A DNA stretch of 64,000 bases from Metallyticus violacea (Eukaryota > Arthropoda > Insecta > Mantodea > Metallyticidae), in the NCBI GenBank assembly GCA_030762175.1, contig CM060834.1, forward strand, positions 25,036,001 through 25,100,000. The letters are read 5' to 3'. Position numbers and translations under genes: made by a program. Shown here piece by piece: positions 1-9,830 of the stretch. Below the pieces are notes generated by a model. It saw only the letters and a program-made list of their open reading frames with translations. It was not told the origin of the DNA and ran no database searches. The stretch's first letter is position 1. Each line of letters begins with the position of its first letter.

Positions 1-569
1 AGTTACATTACACCACCAGGATCAACACAAACGTCTGAGAACTACAAAGATAGCCATAGTGTTTTCAACTATTTCATCACTATATTGTAATCAATGAAAA
101 TATGACTCATTTTGATGGATAAATTAGTCATCTACAGATGATTACAGATTAAAACAGTTAAAATCTTCCAGGCTGTTTTGCCATGGTCCTTGGTTTAATA
201 TTTATAGATTACAAAAATTTAACAAGGCAGTAATTCTCTTAAGATTCTACATCAGCACTAGATGCAATAGCATTCAATAGCCCCCTCTCCTGAACAATTA
301 ACAAAATACAGCAAATAACCAAAATGTTCACCAAATTCAAATTAAAAGAAACCATAAGAATTCCTTGCTACATAAACATTAATAAAAATAGATTTCTATA
401 AACTATTTTCATTATTTTTGACTCCAAAGAGATTATAAACAAAACTAGCTACTTTCAATGGGCACTTTCAATGATAGACGTACCTCAAGTATTTGGCCAA
501 TGGCAATTCTGAAAATCAGTGAGCTGGTTAAAAGGTTTTATGCTCTAATAAATATATATATGTACCTAC
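1..569. other. Intron of the metalloprotease gene, left edge
   Basis: AT-rich sequence with no recognisable exon, repeat or RNA gene. It should be the intron between the exon at 570-824 and exons outside the window. Confidence 0.5.
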
Positions 570-824
570 CTCATTCTCAACTGTAGCCTCTTGTAGTTCC
601 TCAGCAAGTTTCCTCAGTCCCTCTTCACCATACTGTTTTCTTTGCTCTTCTATTCGCTGTTTCTCATTCTCTGCCATAGTTTGCTGTTCTTTAATACTAG
701 GAATTCCTCTGACAGTTACACTTGGCGAGTCTACAAGATAACGCTTGAGAAGTTGAACCCAAAAGTCTTCTGGTTCTTTCTCCATCTGTCGCAGGTCTTC
801 CACTTGGTTTAGCCGATGATCCAA
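570..824 (-). CDS. M16-type metalloprotease, coding exon 9 (last in window)
   Basis: This 85-codon exon begins after TTTCAG and ends at GAG|GTAGGT, phase 0 on both sides. It encodes LDHRLNQVEDLRQMEKEPED, then a charged, probably helical stretch rich in E, Q, K and R. It continues the protein from the exon at 2441-2710 without a frame change. About half of a typical ~1000-residue family member is still missing, so further exons must lie to the left of base 1. No other exon is visible between 1 and 569. Confidence 0.88.
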
Positions 825-1034
825 CTGAAAGTAGCATTGTAAATTGTTAGACTTAGGATATAAATATTCTGTAAGAATTATAAGTTTAAGCCTTATGCGG
901 CAATTGAGCAATGGCTGGTTATTACACTGTGATACCTCAATGTAACTTTGTGATCAATGTCATTTTTTGCAAACTCTATTAATCTTTTTAAGTAGTTTTT
1001 TGTATCGGGTATTTTCATAGTGAAATATATTATA

Positions 1035-1538
1035 ATATGACAAATTATTGTTATGAAATTCCACCAGGAAAGCAATCAGGCATTTATGAAATTGGTTGCA
1101 AAGACTGTGACATGTAATACATAGGCAAAACAAAAAGAAATATTACCATACCGTTTTAAGGAACACGTGAGAAATGTTAAATATAAACACACAGAAAAAT
1201 CAGCAGTGGCAGACCATTTTTGGCACAAAAAAAAAAAAAAAAAAACACCACGAATTCCAAAAGGAACCAAAACTATTAAAAGCTCTTCAAAAACCCATAG
1301 AATTAACAGTATGGGAAAATATATTTATAAACAAAAACAAAGATTTTTTGGTTAACTTTTATCTCCCAAACAACAGCTACCTCATCAATAAGTTTGTTAA
1401 AGTCACAAAGCGACATCTTAATACCACACTGGGAAGCGGCTAGTGGGACCACGCTGAAGATGGAGGCAATCGCCTTTGAAATATGTCCAAGTAAGTGGAG
1501 CAAAATTAGTGAAATTTCATAACAATAATTTGTCATAT
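1035..1538 (+). mobile_element. Penelope-like element fragment: GIY-YIG domain and 3' tail
   Basis: Translation of the plus strand gives SGIYEIGCKDCDM, a stop, then YIGKTKRNIT, and after a frame shift RFKEHVRNVKYKHTEKSAVA and DHFWH. This is a broken GIY-YIG endonuclease domain (GIY at 1079-1087, YIG at 1118-1126), the C-terminal domain of many Penelope-like retroelements. A further shifted frame encodes the element's C-terminal tail (ELTVWENIFINKNKDFLVNF), shared with the copy at 16409. A poly-A run (about 1227-1244) interrupts the coding part. A perfect 26-base inverted repeat bounds the fragment (1035-1060 and 1513-1538). It lies in the intron between metalloprotease exons 8 and 9. Confidence 0.8.
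1452..1490 (+). ncRNA. Hammerhead-ribozyme-like motif in PLE tail
   Basis: The core CTGAAGA (1454-1460) is followed by one extra T, helix II GGAGGC/GCCTTT (1462-1467 with 1472-1477, two G-U pairs), GAA (1478-1480), loopless helix III ATATGT (1481-1486) and C as the base before the predicted cut. Only one base pair of helix I (1453 with 1488) is visible. The layout equals that of the copies at 14198 and 16637. It is probably a decayed copy. Hammerheads are known in Penelope-like elements; activity here is inference. Confidence 0.5.
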
Positions 1539-1539
1539 C

Positions 1540-2440
1540 TGTCAGTCTTATTTATATAGGTATTAGTTATAAAAAAATATCTTGGTCAATGCATGCAAGA
1601 GAAGTTTCCCATCTGCTTTGTTAATTAACTAATCATACTTTTACTCCACTTTCTACTTGCAAGATTTAAAATTGTCATAACAGATTTTGTATTTGTATTT
1701 CTTTATTGGAGAAAGAAAAAAAAATGTAGAAAATAAAAACTTGATTAGTTCAGTTTTCATGGCACTCTGTAAGTTGTGCAAGTCATTAAAATCTAAAAAC
1801 TTTACAGTCAATTACAACAGCTATTTACATTTTTTACATATATAAGAACAGTACTGTGTATAATAATAAAATATTTTTATTAGCATGAGGTGAATTCCAC
1901 TTTACCAAATATAGTAACAAAGTATAGATACTAAAGTAATGAGTAACACACATGAAATAAAAATGTTAGATGAGGGTTCTCATTCCACATAAACTCTCTC
2001 TTTCCATTAGGAAGAACTATTTATTCATTTATCACAACTTGCTGTAACTATTTATCTAACATAATCCAGCTTTAATTCTTGTGTCTAGATAAATTAGATT
2101 GAAAATAGTGAAATTAATCAGAGAAATTAAAAATATAGGAAGAGAGGTTGGGAGATGAGCTGAAGGTATAAACATTAAACAGGAATAATTTGACTAAATA
2201 GAATATGCTGAAACTGATATAACCTTTCCATTACAAATTGTCAGTCCTGTTCGTTTTAAAAAAAATTGTACAAATATATATAACATTTTCAGACTACCCT
2301 CATATAAGAATTCCTGGTAGCTTTAATTAGCTTCTTTACTCCCCCCCCCCTCTCAAGGTCAATCATGGAGCCCTTCCCATGTTTCATGGCTGCATTTCAA
2401 TTAGTTTTCATTTACCTAATATATACATTTATATACTTAC
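1540..2440. other. Intron sequence without recognised content
   Basis: AT-rich intron between metalloprotease exons 8 and 9. Apart from a C10 run near 2341 there is no coding or repeat signal that I recognise. Confidence 0.45.
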
Positions 2441-2710
2441 ATCTTCTTTTGTATTGCCATACAACATGTCTCCAATTACCATGAAGGCAATGCTTTCATG
2501 GGGGTTATTTTCCAGATGACTAAGTGACTCTAAGATATGCCTGTGTATAACTGTGCGCAATCGCTTCATGTCAAACTTATCATTTCCATTTGCTAATGCC
2601 TCCAATACCTCACTCAAGCGACTCCTCACTTTTTCAATTTTTTCTACAGGTACATTTTCAAACATCAGATATAACATTGATTCTGAATTTTCTGCTAAAG
2701 AATAGGAAAC
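2441..2710 (-). CDS. M16-type metalloprotease, coding exon 8
   Basis: This is a 90-codon exon with acceptor TTTTTTAG and donor GAT|GTAAGT, phase 0 to 0. It starts VSYSLAENSESMLYLMFENV and carries a helix-rich stretch including KVRSRLSEVLEALANGNDKF and MKRLRTVIHRHILESLSHLE. Such alpha-helical segments follow the catalytic M16 domain in this family. The frame joins exons 7 and 9 exactly. Confidence 0.9.
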
Positions 2711-3185
2711 CTAAAAAAGAAGAAGAAAAAAATCAAAGTTATTATATACATTAAATACAACAGTTCAACAGGATGCTATATCATGAAGCATAAGAGGTTA
2801 TTGCTTCAAATATGAGGAGGATTCAAGAATTAGTTATACATGTAGCTCAAATCTGGTAGCACTGTGGAAAAAGAGTGGCATGTGAGCAGAACAGAGACCA
2901 TGTTTAGGCCTTCCTATATAACTGTTTTTGCTGTAGTAGCAATAAGAGGTGCATAGTAGTATGTGTATGAAATGGTGCAACTGGAAACATACACTTAGAC
3001 TGAAAAATGAGGAATGCTGATTTTTTGGGTAAAATGTTATGAAATTTTGACAATTATGGGCTAATACAATGTCATGTCCATCCATAGTGAAATGGCAATG
3101 ACAGTTTGAACCAGCAGAAGACACTGTGCTGCAGATTCACAGCAACCACAGTGTGACTGTCATGGAAATTGTATAGAATTTCTGT

Positions 3186-3442
3186 TGGTCCTAGTGGTGT
3201 AGTGGTAACCATGCTTGCCTCCCAAACCCAAGATTGCAGGTTCCATCCTGGCAGCGACTGATGTTTTTCAGGCATAAAAACCCTAAATATGGCTTCCTTT
3301 AGAAGGGAAGTAAAACCGTGGGTCCTGTGTCGTACGATAAAGAGCCTCAAGCCTGAAAAAAGGGGCCTCTGAGCAAAATTTGTCAGTCGTTTCATGCCCT
3401 GAGATGTTAAAGAGCATCCATAAATAAACTCCTTCCCACAAA
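3186..3442 (+). repeat. tRNA-derived SINE, family A, copy 1
   Basis: The 5' head looks like a tRNA with an A-box-like TAGTGGTGTAGTGGTAACC and a B-box-like GGTTCCATCC. The body contains GGCTTCCTTTAGAAGGGAAG and ends in an A-rich tail (3440-3475). The same unit recurs at 7611, 16937, 48824 and 52306, in both orientations. It lies in the intron between exons 7 and 8 of the metalloprotease gene. Confidence 0.8.
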
Positions 3443-3835
3443 AAAATATTAAAAAAAAAAAAAAATTAAAAAATAATAAAAATGCACAGAAGTTCAGTTT
3501 CTCCAGAGACAGTGCTCATTACATCCTCTGAGATCACCTGAGATCAAATGTCTATCATCAGGAATTAACAAACTAAGAAATGTTTAGAAAAATGTTTATT
3601 GAGATTGAGCAACCATGTTGAAAAATAGCATGATATATCTGTATCATATAACATTGATCTATAAAAGTTTCTTACCCTGTAATAATCCAAGATACTTCTT
3701 GAATCTCCCTCGTAAAAATATTTCCACACAATTTAATTCATATCTTATGATCAGATTTACTCAGCAAAAGCAGCTGAGTCTAACCATCACAATTACAATG
3801 ATTTTATAAATGAAACTTATTACTGATTTTAATAC

Positions 3836-3935
3836 CTTGCTTGCATAAGGGTCATCAATCTCAACAAATTCCTTCTGCAATGGACTGACTGATGTATCTG
3901 TCAAATATTTCAGGAGAATTGAACAAGCACACATT
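3836..3935 (-). CDS. M16-type metalloprotease, coding exon 7
   Basis: This is a 100-nt exon entered in phase 2 (acceptor TTGCAG) and left in phase 0 (AAG|GTATTA). It encodes MCACSILLKYLTDTSVSPLQ followed by KEFVEIDDPYASK. The split codon formed with exon 6 is AGA. The exon lies about 1.1 kb upstream of exon 8 in transcript order. A PLE-LINE composite occupies the adjacent intron at 4290-5600. Confidence 0.9.
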
Positions 3936-4289
3936 CTGCAAGAACAGAAAATAATTTCATTTTATTATTTATATTTAATATGTTTGTTATATTGGAAAGC
4001 CTGTGAATGTAAAGCAGTATTTTTGCTTGATGCAAATTTCATATGCATGAAGCTGAATTTCTTAGGAAACAGCAACTATTTTAAAATGCCCTAATCTCTA
4101 TCAACTACAACACCAATACAACTTTGAGACAATGTTGATATACTCTCAATTAAAAACATAAAATCTTATGTTTCTAATAATATATTATAATTATAACTAA
4201 GTGAGGAACTTCTCAAGTGCTTATGGAAATTTGTATATTTGTATATCACAATTTAGGTAGAATTGTGGCATTGTGAAGCAACAATATGT

Positions 4290-4317
4290 TGACAACAACA
4301 ACAACAATAATAATAAC

Positions 4318-4363
<46 letters not shown>

Positions 4364-4615
4364 TATTCTCCATTTGGATCATTTACATGATATGGGCTTC
4401 GTCCAGAATATAATATAAGCAATGTACAAGTTTAGTTATTATACTAGATTAACAATATGTCTTATTTAAAGTTCATATATTCACTTATTGAATAAAAGGT
4501 ATGTTGTAGTAGAAGGGCTTTGACTTCTTTATTAAACTGTTTTATATTGGTTATTTCTTTAATATTTATTGGTAGTTTGTTATACATTTTAATACCTAAA
4601 TTTGTGAGATTTTTT
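4290..4615 (-). mobile_element. LINE 3' end with (ATT)n tail
   Basis: The minus strand encodes NLTNLGIKMYNKLPINIKEI, TNIKQFNKEVKALLLQHTFY and SISEYMNFK, then a stop. This is the characteristic C-terminus of a non-LTR retrotransposon reverse transcriptase (Jockey/CR1-like group). A short 3' UTR follows and then a microsatellite tail of AAT/AAC units (4291-4361 on plus), the usual 3' tail of such elements. The 5' part is missing and the fragment abuts a PLE piece at about 4609-4622. Confidence 0.7.
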
Positions 4616-5583
4616 TTTTTATTTTTCCGATGTAAATTTTTTCCCATTCGGCACAACTTATTTTATAAATGCCTGCTTTTTTCTCTTGTGGAATAGGAAT
4701 ACTGTCATTAACATTATCAATCAGGAGATTTTTAACATTAAATCCATTTACAGGTGCTAACCAGATATTAAAATCTTTAAGAATATTCTGAAATTTTTTT
4801 GTAGCTCATGGATATGTGAATTTTTTTAAAAATTAGCTTATCTTTTTTTGTTGAAAGTGTTGTAGTTTCTTTAATAAGTTTTTGCCTCTTGAATTTCTGT
4901 ACTTTTTTGTGTACTAGTTCTTTGCTATAACCATTTTAACAGCTGTTCTTTCCATTGGTTTGCATTCTTTAAGATATTCTTCTTCGCTAATTTTAATGTT
5001 AACTAGCTGATGTGTTAAGGTGTTGATAACTGCATGTTTGTGCATTGTGGGGTTAAAACAGTCAGCTTTGATGTGACTGTCTGCATTTGTATTCTTTTTG
5101 TATATTCCAAATACCAAGTTTTCTTGACGTTTCATTATTTTTATGTCCAAGAAAGGTAACATGTTATCTCTTTCAGTTTTGTATGTGAATGAAATGTTTT
5201 TATCTTGTAAATTCAGAAGTTTTATGGCGTCATTAATGAGTTTTTTGTTGACTATGGCAAATATATCATTGACATATCTGCACCATATTTTAAATATGTA
5301 TGGGAAAGCTGAGTTGATTTGTGTTTCAAATTTGCTCATGAAGAGATTAGCTAAAAATGGAAACAAGGGACTGCCCATAGTAAGTCTTGATTATTGTTTA
5401 TAAAATTCGCCCTTGAAAGAAAAATGATTGGTTTCTGCAAATTTCTGTGAGATTAATTTATTCTTTTATGTGCGCATCATTAATTCCACTTGTCCTTAGC
5501 CAATCTTGCAGATAAATTAGGAGTTTATCTTTCGGTATGCTTGGAAACAGCGATTCTATAATGAAATCTGTTCTACACATTTA
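4616..5583 (-). mobile_element. Penelope-like element: RT fingers/palm and start of GIY-YIG
   Basis: An open frame of 154 codons (4914-5378) encodes MGSPLFPFLANLFMSKFETQ, WCRYVNDIFAIVNKKLINDA and NMLPFLDIKIMKRQENLVFG, a typical PLE reverse transcriptase. The catalytic YxDD appears as YVND, so one aspartate is lost. Upstream, DFIIESLFPSIPKDKLLIYL and QKFAETNHFSFKGEFYKQ extend the RT to 5583 across a frame break. Downstream the frame continues to GIYKISCAEW and IYIGK, the start of a GIY-YIG endonuclease, which is cut off at an A-rich junction with a LINE 3' end. It lies in the intron between metalloprotease exons 6 and 7. Confidence 0.85.
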
Positions 5584-6338
5584 AACAAGTAAATGGAGCA
5601 AAAGAGTGTTAGCCAGACTCAATCAAACAATGATTTTAATATATAATTAGCCTCACTGTGCAATGTTCCAATTAACAATTTCATCTAATATATTACCTTA
5701 TTAAAGTTAACAAAGGATATAGCTTTTCATTAGTTACTGTCATATTTTGGTCTAGTTGTCAATGATCATATTCAAAAAATATACAAAAATATGTGACAAA
5801 TTTAACATTTTATGAAGGGAATGTTTCAACATAAGACTAATTTAATTCCTGATTATCCATGAAAAAGTAGTTCCAGCATTCCAATTAATTACAGGCCATG
5901 ACTGCCTGGCAAAGCATTTGAATAGAATTGTACTAATTTCTTCACCACTCTATCCAATATGCAATCTTAAAGAAGAGGTGTATAAGAATCACCTTTAGTG
6001 ATATCCAGTCAATTCTATTGAATCATCTAAATTATGAAAAATATTGGTCAGCAAATGACAGCACTGCAAGCAATGCAGCATTCATAAAAATACATTTTAT
6101 TTAATGGCTTTTTTAAGGTATATTCAGAATTTTTTTGAGAAATAGGAATTGTACACATCAATTTGAAGTTTTAAACTTATTGCATAAGGAAGTGAATTGA
6201 TAAAAAATCACTTAAAATAATTTTAAATTAACTGACATAATTACAATCTTTGTGTGTGGAGATTTGGGTAAACTTCTTCCATATCACATCAGTTCTAAAT
6301 ATAATTGAAATGAAATGAAAGTAGAAGATAAACTGTAC
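5584..6338. other. Intron; PLE tail-like start, then nothing recognised
   Basis: The first ~90 bases (AAGTAAATGGAGCAAAAGAG and following) resemble the plus-strand PLE 3' tail also seen at 14249. They abut the opposite-strand PLE body, as is common in PLE insertions. The rest up to the exon at 6339 is AT-rich and has no features I can name. Confidence 0.45.
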
Positions 6339-6493
6339 CTGTATAGATCTTTAACAGCTGAGGGTCCTCGCCATGCTACATACACCATTCCATTTTCTTC
6401 TTCATCGCAAGGATATGGCACCTTCACATCTGCAGATTCTGTGAGAGGGGGTACAGGAGACTGCCATGGTCGTGTGAAAGATCCTCGATTACC
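6339..6493 (-). CDS. M16-type metalloprotease, coding exon 6
   Basis: This is a 155-nt exon entered in phase 0 after CTACCCAG and left in phase 2 at AG|GTACAG. It encodes GNRGSFTRPWQSPVPPLTES, then ADVKVPYPCDEEENGMVYVA and WRGPSAVKDLY. An (AAT)n microsatellite starts only 14 bases from the acceptor, in the polypyrimidine position, so repeat-length change there could affect splicing. The longer apparent ORF on this strand with a poly-leucine start is only read-through of that repeat. Confidence 0.9.
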
Positions 6494-6506
6494 CTGGGTA
6501 GCAGGA

Positions 6507-6548
<42 letters not shown>
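6507..6548 (+). repeat. (AAT)n microsatellite next to exon 6 acceptor
   Basis: About 14 AAT units begin 14 bases upstream (minus strand) of the exon starting at 6493. Confidence 0.95.
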
Positions 6549-6550
<2 letters not shown>

Positions 6551-6774
6551 CAATATTAACATTTTTAGTTAATGACAATATGTTTAGATTTCAGATGTGC
6601 ATGATCAAAAAGGGTTGACAGTAGAGTGGTATAAATACTATAGTTATATCATCGTACAAAGGTTTTAAATTTCCATAATTTGGAAAACTTACTCCAATGC
6701 ATATACAATGTTTCATAAATTAAGATTTTTATAGTAGTTTTGAATAGCAGGAATTAAAAGAGTGAAATATAGTA

Positions 6775-6900
6775 TAATATAACAAATTATTAATGAGGAA
6801 ATCACTCAAATTTCACTAATTTTGTTCCACTTTCTTGGAGATGCTTTAAGGGTCTTCATCTTCAGCATGATTCCACTGTCTGCTTCACAGTGCAGTATTA
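6775..6900 (-). mobile_element. Decayed Penelope-like element tail
   Basis: On the minus strand this reads GTGGAACAAAATTAGTGAAA preceded by CTGAAGATGAAG, matching the plus-strand tail at 1450-1515. The neighbouring ATAACAAATTATTAATGAGG resembles the 26-base boundary repeat at 1035. The hammerhead-like core is damaged: CTGAAGA is present, but the GAA block and helix III are lost. Confidence 0.6.
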
Positions 6901-7135
6901 AAATTTCACTCTGTGGAATTTCACTTCATACAAGTACTAGTTACTTTCCCATATTGCTAAGTTTACTTTTACTTTAACTATGTGTAAATTCCTACTAACT
7001 ACTATTCGCAAACATTTCAGAGGCTATACTCTAAAGAAATGTATTATAAAAAATATCTCTTCGTGAGCAAAAGCCTAATTATAATCACTTTCATAAAAAT
7101 TCTAAAAACACAAGTTTATTGCTCAACCTTCTCAC

Positions 7136-7258
7136 CTTTGAAGCAATTTTTTCTTCCATTTTTGCCAAGGCTTTGAAAACTTCTTCAGGTTTTACCTGCC
7201 CAGTGATGATCAGTGTCAAGTTCTCTGGTCTGTAAAATTCTTTATGATAGTTCCGAAC
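7136..7258 (-). CDS. M16-type metalloprotease, coding exon 5
   Basis: This is a 41-codon exon, phase 0 to 0, with acceptor CTCTCTAG and donor AAG|GTGAGA. It encodes VRNYHKEFYRPENLTLIITG followed by QVKPEEVFKALAKMEEKIAS. The segment YHxxFYRPENLTLIITG is a strongly recognisable piece of the M16 fold (the strand after the zinc-ligand helix). The exon has no ATG-started ORF of its own and was found by similarity and splice phase. It is separated from exon 4 by a 5.2-kb intron full of inserted DNA. Confidence 0.9.
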
Positions 7259-7610
7259 CTAGAGAGTAGAATACAATAATTTGAGTTCTCACATAGCAAG
7301 ATCACAAATATTGCAACAAGTTTTTAGAATTACAGTGTAACCATGCTTTTATGTTTTCCCATATTTTTTCTCTGTTCTCTCAATTTCTCTATGCTTGCAA
7401 TGTAAACTTATCCCTTTTTACACTTAAAACATTTGAATTTCGCTCCATTTACACTTTGTGGAACAGTGATTGCACTACAAAAATTATACTTTTGGAAACA
7501 AAATAGCATTATAATGAACTTGAATGCTTAAGGCATGATCATGGCAAATAATTGCTACAGAAGCCACGCATGACAGAAAGAATTGTTATTTGTTTTATTT
7601 ATGAAAACTA

Positions 7611-7866
7611 TTTAACATCTCAAGTCATAAGCATCCAATTCAATTTAGTGGGTGAAAAGGCAGATAAATTTTGCTCAGAGGCCCCTTCTTTCAGGAGATT
7701 CTTTTGCATGCTATAAATCTATGACCCACAGATTTACTTCCCTTCCATAGGAAGCCATATGTAGGATTTTTATGCCCAAAAAATCCATCGATCCAGGCCG
7801 AGATCGAACCTGCAACCTTTGGTTTATGAGGCAAATACAGTTACCACTATATCACCTGGACTGACT
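7611..7866 (-). repeat. tRNA-derived SINE, family A, copy 2
   Basis: Reverse-strand copy of family A. It has the head GTGATATAGTGGTAACTG and B-box-like GGTTCGATCT, and the body GCTTCCTATGGAAGGGAAGT. It lies in the intron between exons 4 and 5 of the metalloprotease gene. Confidence 0.8.
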
Positions 7867-8212
7867 GACACAAAGAGCAGTATTTATGTGGTTACATTGG
7901 TAGTAGCATAATGTTCCACATGAATTGTTTTTGCAGACCACACTAAATTGGTTATGTTGGTAGTAATAGTTGAAATTCACTGAAGAGCATTTGCACAAAA
8001 CTTAGGAATATCAATGTCCATTCTTAACATAATTGTTAAAAATAAAAACTCAACTACAGCAAGCGTTAAGAAATTGGTCCAAAATGCAAGAAAAGGAAGC
8101 ATGTCATTTACTCTAAATAGGCAGAATTGCAAGAAAATTTAAAGAACTGATTCCGAACTACATATATTTCAAACATTCCCACGATAGCATACTGTTTATG
8201 TAAAAAAGGTCA

Positions 8213-8345
8213 TAAAGTGGCAGATACGCTTGGCATTAAAAACCTTTCTATGTCAAATGGATGGATAAACAAATTCAAAAAACTACATTGTAGGGTATAA
8301 ATCAGTTTGTGGTCAAGAAAATAGTTTGAAAGAAGAAATTCTTCT
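8213..8345 (+). pseudogene. pogo/Tigger transposase DNA-binding domain remnant
   Basis: The plus strand encodes KVADTLGIKNLSMSNGWINK and FKKLHCRV, a stop, then in a shifted frame YKSVCGQENSLKEEI. The pattern LGIxNLxxSNGWIxxFKKxH is the CENP-B/Tc5-type helix-turn-helix of pogo-superfamily transposases. There is one frame shift and no catalytic domain, so this is a short relic. Confidence 0.65.
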
Positions 8346-8970
8346 TAAATAGTAAAAAAAATAAATGAAGGATCTTGCACAACGAGCTCATATGGACATT
8401 TAAAATTAATAAGAGTGGCCTTTTTTTAGTAATCTACAAAACTTCATTTAAGAAAAGTGGGAGTGGAAATTTTTATAGCTAACTGCACAAGTAAATTGCT
8501 GCCAATGGATTTGGGAATAATATATGCTATTAAATCTTATTACAGAAAAAGCATTAAGTTAACAAGGAAGTGTAAATCTAGCAAATAATGCAACAATATA
8601 CTTTTTTTTTTACACTGTATCTCAGAAAGTTTTAAAGTTATCAATATGAAAAATTTTGAGATATTAAGAAAACTTAACTAAAGATGCTCTGTAAATTCAC
8701 ATAAACTTTTTTTAAAACTTTTTAAACCAAAATAAAATCTTGTTAAAAAACTGAAAAGACTGTGACATAATCATGCATTTTTCTTAAAAACTATTGGTGG
8801 AATTGGAATTTTTTTTTACTTAAACTGTAGAGAACATGCTATCCAGTGAACTAGAATAATATATCTATGCTAGTTGCTTAAAAAGAAATTAATTTCCAAA
8901 TTTTGGAGGGGAAAAAAAAAGAAAGAAAGAAAGTAAGTAAGTAAGTATTGATTTTTACCAACTACAGTGA

Positions 8971-9200
8971 TATATCCTAAACTTAGATATTCATTTTTTT
9001 TACACTAAACTCCATTTACTTACATAAAAGTAAGACGCATTTCAGGAGAATTTCTCCCATCTTCAGTTGCTCACCGAACCGAGTAACGGCGAGTTCAGTG
9101 AACAACTGAAGATGGGAGAAATTCTCCTGAAATGCGTCTTACTTTTATGTAAGTAAATGGAGTTTAGTGTAAAAAAATGAATATCTAAGTTTAGGATATA
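8971..9200. repeat. Near-perfect 98/99-bp palindrome made of PLE tail sequence
   Basis: Left arm 8971-9069 and right arm 9103-9200 are reverse complements of each other except for one base in a T/A homopolymer. The loop is 33 bases (9070-9102). Each arm reads outward as CAACTGAAGATGGGAG, then TCTCCTGAAATGCGTC, then TAAATGGAGTTTAGTG, which is the PLE 3' tail seen at 1450, 14200 and 16640. Near-identity between arms implies recent origin or gene conversion. Confidence 0.93.
9104..9140 (+). ncRNA. Hammerhead-like motif, right palindrome arm (mirror at 9032-9068, minus)
   Basis: The core CTGAAGA (9106-9112) is followed by an extra T, helix II starting GGGAG paired with CTCCT (9114-9118 with 9124-9128, one G-U), GAA (9129-9131), loopless helix III ATGCGT (9132-9137, one U-G) and C before the predicted cut. 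Helix I is only AA/TT. The palindrome places the same motif on the minus strand with its core at 9060-9066. Confidence 0.5.
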
Positions 9201-9579
9201 TTACTACTTCATTATCAACAGCTTTGCAAGTACAATATTAACTACAATGATGTTTAAATACTTCTAGTTACCACACTTTACATTTACATACTTTAAGTGT
9301 GTGCAAATTTTCAACAAAATTGGTTCAGCCAATTCTGAGAAAAATGCATGTTTATGTCAAAATTTTAAATTATTGAGAAATAAGATTTATTTTTGTTTAA
9401 AAACCTTTTTATGTGTATTAGAAAATTAAAATTACAGAGCATCTTTAGTTAAGTATTCTTAATATCTCATAAATTTTTCATATGATACTTTTAAAAAATT
9501 GTGAGATATAGTGCAAAATATACTAATTGCATTATTTGGTAGCTTTACACTTCCTGGCTATCTTAAGTACGAGTGTGTG

Positions 9580-9830
9580 TGTCAAGTGTATGGACACGAC
9601 ATTATGGTAAGACGATGGTGCAGGCAGTTCACTGAAGGACGAACCAATATTCACGACGACGACCGTCCATAGTGACGGCAGAAGTGTTGGAAAGTGTGCG
9701 GCAAGCAATTGAGCAGAACCGGCGCTTCACAATTTCAGAACTCTCTTGTCAATTCCCCAGATGTCTCGCTCCCTTGTGCACGAAACTGTCTCCCGGAAGC
9801 TTGACACAATTGGCGATGGATCTCTGCTGG
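9580..9830 (+). pseudogene. mariner-type transposase N-terminal remnant
   Basis: Frames spell MVRRWCRQFTEGRTNIHDDD, a stop, then TAEVLESVRQAIEQNRRFTI and SELSC. This is the second helix-turn-helix region of mariner/SETMAR-like transposases (HDDDRxGRPS...EQNRRFTIxEL). Frame shifts and stops are present. The catalytic domain is not recognisable, though related sequence may run to about 10080. Confidence 0.65.

Larger units (their letters stand above)
8555..9560. repeat. ~250-bp inverted repeat around a 98-bp palindrome
   Basis: Sequence from about 8555 to 8815 matches the reverse complement of about 9295-9560. Shared words include ACTTAACTAAAGATGCTCTG, GGAAGTGTAAA and CATGCATTTTTCT. The arms have diverged with small indels. 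The nearly perfect palindrome at 8971-9200 lies between them. Confidence 0.75.

Noticed and set aside
3186..3260. tRNA gene at the head of the repeat (also at 16937, 48150, 52545, 60125)
   Set aside because: A- and B-box-like sequences are present, but the cloverleaf is incomplete and the same non-tRNA body follows each copy; these are SINE heads.
6284..6562. 92-codon minus ORF with a poly-leucine start
   Set aside because: It reads from an (ATT)n repeat through a splice acceptor into exon 6; the start is an artefact.
8971..9200. CRISPR-like or terminator structure
   Set aside because: A single long palindrome in a eukaryotic intron with PLE tail sequence; there are no repeated spacers and no prokaryotic context.
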